Of a stretch of 64,000 nt of DNA, positions 61,554 through 64,000 are shown piece by piece. Position 1 is the first letter of the stretch; the number at the start of each line of letters is the position of its first letter. The translations under genes were made by a program, and so were the position numbers. The notes beneath the pieces were generated by a model. It searched no databases. It had not been told where the DNA came from and was given only the letters and a program-made list of their open reading frames with translations. Location of the stretch: assembly GCA_964545715.1 (NCBI GenBank), contig CAZJHX010000035.1:1-64000 (forward strand). The letters run 5' to 3'. This DNA comes from CAZJHX01 sp964545715 (lineage in GTDB: Bacteria > Myxococcota_A > UBA9042 > GCA-2863065).

Positions 61554-63180
61554 CGCCGCGGTAGGTGGCGCGGATGTCGTGCCCAAGGGCTTCTTCTGGC
61601 AGGAGGACGGGCACGCGGACTGGATCGACGGGGCGCGCGCTGGTGCGGGGGCGGACCTGCACATCGCGCTCGACCGGATTCACCCCATCACGGCGGCGGA
61701 CTTGAACCACGACGGGTTCCCGGACCTCGTCGTCGCCCAGGACCATTTTGAGGACAGCTTCGTGTACTGGGGCAGCTCGGCGGGGTTTTCGTCCGGCAAT
61801 CGGGCGGCGCTGCCCACCATCACCGCGGGCGGGTGGGCCACCGGTGATCTGAACTCGGATGGGTTCATCGACCTGGTGTTTTCCAACGCGTCCTCAAGCA
61901 CCGGCGGGTACGCGACGGTCGCGCAGGTCTTTTACGGCCGCGAGGCCGGCTTCTCGACGGACCACATGTCGGAGCTGGCTGTCAGCGTCGGCTATGCGGC
62001 GGCTGTGGCCGACCTGGATGGCGACGCATTTCTAGATCTGGTGCTGACCAACTACCGCGACAACTCCGGTGCGTACGATACGTCGTCGTGGATCTACCGC
62101 GGCTCCGCGGAGGGCTTTTCAGCCGACAACCGGGACGCCATCCCGACCGCGGGCGCCATCGCGGTCACGATCGCCGACATGAACGCAGATCAGCGGCTGG
62201 ACCTGGTGATGTCGAACTCGCGCTCGGTCACCGGCGACGGCGACTGCTCCACGTGCTTCGAACTCAAGTCGACGATCTTCTACGGCGGGGCCGTGGGCTT
62301 CAGCTCGGTTAATATCGCCGCGCTGCCGACCAACGGCGCCGTTGGCAACACCGTGGCGGACCTGAACGCCGACGGCCACCTGGACGTGGTCTTTGCCGAG
62401 CGCCGCACCGACCACAACAACCCGCACGACTACTCACCGCTCTATTGGGGGCGCGCCGACCGCCCCTCGCCGGAGGTCTCGAGCGCGGTGCCCAGCGCCA
62501 CGGCGGAGGGCGTGGCAGTCGCCGACGTGGATGCGGACGGTCAGCTGGACTTGCTGGTGGCGAACCACTCCGATGGCTCCCTCGATGCCGACTCGTTCGT
62601 CTATTACGGCCAGGCCGGCGAATTCAGCGCGGCACGTCGCGACCAGTTCGGCACCTTCGGCGTGGTGGACATCGGCGCGCTGGACACCGACGGCGACGGC
62701 CAGGTGGAGGTGTTCACCAGCAACTACGCCAATCAGGACGACTTCAACAACCCGCTGGGCCACTGGAAACACGGCTCGTCCGGCCTGGAGCAGGTGTCCG
62801 CGCTGCCGACCCACGGCGCCGGCTATATGCCCTCTCGCCTGATGGGCAACATCAGCGATCGCAGGCCGGAGTTCAGCTACACCTCATCCGTCGAAGACGC
62901 CGGCGAGCCACAGAAGACGGTGACGCTGACCTGGCAGGCCGACGTCCCGGCCTTCACCACGCTGCATCTCCAGGTCCGCCACGCTGACAGCGCGGCTGCC
63001 CTCGAGGCCGCCGCCTGGAGCGGCCAGGACGGCAACGCCGACACCTGGTTCACCAAGTCGGGAGCGGTGATAGAGCCCGCGACCCCCGCCCGGTTCTGGC
63101 AGTACCGCGTCCGCTTCGCGCGCGAGCGCTCGGTTTACGGTCCGGTCCTGCGCTCGGTGACGTTGGCCGAGGCACCCTGA
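61468..63180 (+). CDS. FG-GAP/VCBS-repeat lipoprotein
   Basis: 570 residues. Lipobox LLGGGCT (Cys14). About seven blades of FG-GAP/VCBS type follow: DLNHDGFPDLVVAQ, DLNSDGFIDLVFSN, DLDGDAFLDLVLTN, DMNADQRLDLVMSN, DLNADGHLDVVFAE, DVDADGQLDLLVAN and DTDGDGQVEVFTSN. Each DxDxDG loop binds calcium, giving an integrin-alpha-like propeller. The last 110 residues are a fibronectin-like sandwich (VTLTWQADVPAFTTLHLQVR in parts). A surface adhesion role is likely. The gene overlaps the end of the preceding gene and has its own -10. Confidence 0.88.
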   Translation: MRVLVLFALLGGGCTLEFGAAPVGPAGDDAAVGGADVVPKGFFWQEDGHADWIDGARAGAGADLHIALDRIHPITAADLNHDGFPDLVVAQDHFEDSFVYWGSSAGFSSGNRAALPTITAGGWATGDLNSDGFIDLVFSNASSSTGGYATVAQVFYGREAGFSTDHMSELAVSVGYAAAVADLDGDAFLDLVLTNYRDNSGAYDTSSWIYRGSAEGFSADNRDAIPTAGAIAVTIADMNADQRLDLVMSNSRSVTGDGDCSTCFELKSTIFYGGAVGFSSVNIAALPTNGAVGNTVADLNADGHLDVVFAERRTDHNNPHDYSPLYWGRADRPSPEVSSAVPSATAEGVAVADVDADGQLDLLVANHSDGSLDADSFVYYGQAGEFSAARRDQFGTFGVVDIGALDTDGDGQVEVFTSNYANQDDFNNPLGHWKHGSSGLEQVSALPTHGAGYMPSRLMGNISDRRPEFSYTSSVEDAGEPQKTVTLTWQADVPAFTTLHLQVRHADSAAALEAAAWSGQDGNADTWFTKSGAVIEPATPARFWQYRVRFARERSVYGPVLRSVTLAEAP

Positions 63181-63206
63181 CGGTCCCGGAAGACGGCGCT
63201 CGGCTG

Positions 63207-64000
63207 CTAAGGATCGGGCGGCTGGCAGCCGACCGGGAAGTAGGTCATCGTGTCGATCCCGACGTTGATGCCCTCCGGGGCGGTGCCGCTCACCCACACG
63301 ATTGTAAACGTCGTGACCGGCTCCAAGAATGTGTGCTCAAAGAACTGGAGCGTCTGATTCTTGGTCAACGAGAACGCGACGTTCTCGGCCTCCGTCACCA
63401 CTTCGAAGTTCATCGCGTTGGAGCCCTTGAAGTTCAGGTAGCTGCGGAAATCGAAGGCGACCATCTCGATGGCGTCGGGGAAGCTGAACTTGACGCCGCC
63501 CTCGTCGGCCTTGCCGATACCCAGGTACTTCGTGCCGTCGGCGTGGGCGCACCCCCACAGCTTTGAGCCGCCCTGGGCCTGGAGGACTGCCTGGTGATGA
63601 GTCGATTTGGTCTTGTGGCCTGTGCACTTGTTGGCGTCCGGGTTCCAGAAGCCCGACTCGAAGTCGAGCAGCGTGTCTTCGCAGGTGAAGCAGGTCGAGA
63701 AGACCGCGGAGCAGGCCGGCTTCTCCGGCTCGGTGCAGAACGGCGTGTTGTAGCAGGTGCCGCTGCCCCCGCAGGAGTCGACAGTGCAGACATCCGCGTC
63801 ATCGCATTTGGGGCCGCCTACGCAGTTCGTGCCGCTGCAAACGGTGTCGATGGTGCAGGGATCGTCGTCCTCGCAGGAGCCCGTCGCAGGTGGGTTGAAG
63901 CAGGCGCCGTCGCAGATGTCGTCGGTGCACTCGTTGCCGTCGGCGCACTTGCCGGCGTCCGCCTCGAAGACGCAGCCTGTCACCGTGTCGCACAGGTTGG
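63207..64000 (-). CDS. Cys-rich repeat protein, truncated by window end (5' missing)
   Basis: The frame is open to the window edge, where NLCDTVTGCVF is read, so the start lies beyond 64000. The visible part has four C-x-D-x-N/D-x-C-T modules (GNECTDDIC, DDPCTIDTVC, DVCTVDSC) like those in the proteins at 17754 and 21857. After them comes a 150-residue beta-rich domain (LLDFESGFWNPDANKC, KFSFPDAIEMVAFDFRSYLN in parts) that ends YFPVGCQ. The domain may be lectin- or jelly-roll-like. The end is 26 bp from the convergent FG-GAP gene. Confidence 0.75.
   Translation of the reverse strand, partial: NLCDTVTGCVFEADAGKCADGNECTDDICDGACFNPPATGSCEDDDPCTIDTVCSGTNCVGGPKCDDADVCTVDSCGGSGTCYNTPFCTEPEKPACSAVFSTCFTCEDTLLDFESGFWNPDANKCTGHKTKSTHHQAVLQAQGGSKLWGCAHADGTKYLGIGKADEGGVKFSFPDAIEMVAFDFRSYLNFKGSNAMNFEVVTEAENVAFSLTKNQTLQFFEHTFLEPVTTFTIVWVSGTAPEGINVGIDTMTYFPVGCQPPDP

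Overview
The window is about two-thirds GC, densely coded on both strands, with no rRNA, tRNA, IS element, phage or CRISPR that I can recognise. The protein content points to a member of the Myxococcota. There are about sixteen lipoproteins, many with Thr/Asp/Glu/Pro-rich linkers. There are giant Cys-rich repeat proteins built on a C-D-D-G-N-x-C-T module, three Hanks-type Ser/Thr kinases, and at least one C-terminal Gly-Cys / membrane helix / Arg-cluster tail of the MYXO-CTERM type. Gene gaps are tiny: many convergent pairs share or abut stop codons, several consecutive genes overlap by 4 bp, and several divergent pairs sit 25-50 bp apart with overlapping -10-like hexamers.

Layout. 0-4 kb: a small lipoprotein, a thrombospondin-3-repeat GH5 glycosidase, an HDOD protein and a haloalkane-dehalogenase-like hydrolase. 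4-9.3 kb: a Rieske oxygenase divergent from split 23S rRNA methyltransferase genes (rlmK then rlmL), then a secreted barrel-like protein and a frameshifted zinc-phospholipase-C-like gene with a MYXO-CTERM tail. 9.2-17.7 kb: WD40 lipoprotein, S9 peptidase, Cys-rich lipoprotein, PQQ-type propeller, an exported dikinase-like protein (phosphohistidine domain before the ATP-grasp domain, as in glucan water dikinase) and an M50-like membrane protein. 17.7-24.5 kb: two consecutive Cys-rich/Gly-rich surface lipoproteins. 24.5-28.9 kb: a minus-strand run of RHH/zinc-ribbon regulator, UbiB-type kinase, APC permease and esterase. 28.9-31.5 kb: Janus/Ocnus (PHPT1-like) protein, a 58-aa zinc ribbon, cytochrome c, methyltransferase and TauE/SafE permease.

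31.5-34.3 kb holds the most striking locus: a lipoprotein gene followed by a 585-codon gene with an in-frame UGA exactly where a thioredoxin-like CxxC motif should begin, followed by a SECIS-like hairpin. I read it as a selenocysteine-containing surface lipoprotein (LVIVD propeller, ASH/DUF1573-like domain, UxxC thioredoxin domain). Ordinary gene finding would split it in two.

34.3-41.5 kb: YheT-like hydrolase, ArfB-like rescue factor, small lipoprotein, TetR regulator, propeller lipoprotein, and a YVTN/di-haem peroxidase-like lipoprotein. 41.5-57.3 kb: cNMP-binding protein, three Ser/Thr kinases, a PAS-GGDEF-EAL protein, radical SAM protein, LOG protein, metallophosphoesterase, YggT, polysaccharide deacetylase, PPC-like lipoprotein and TPR protein. 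57.3-64 kb: a PHM-like copper monooxygenase lipoprotein, an AraC regulator, a linalool dehydratase/isomerase-like protein, an FG-GAP lipoprotein, and a Cys-rich protein truncated by the window end.

Overall the window looks like ordinary chromosome rich in cell-surface proteins and signalling. I see no clear sign of an integrated element. All assignments come from reading the translated sequence; no database was searched.
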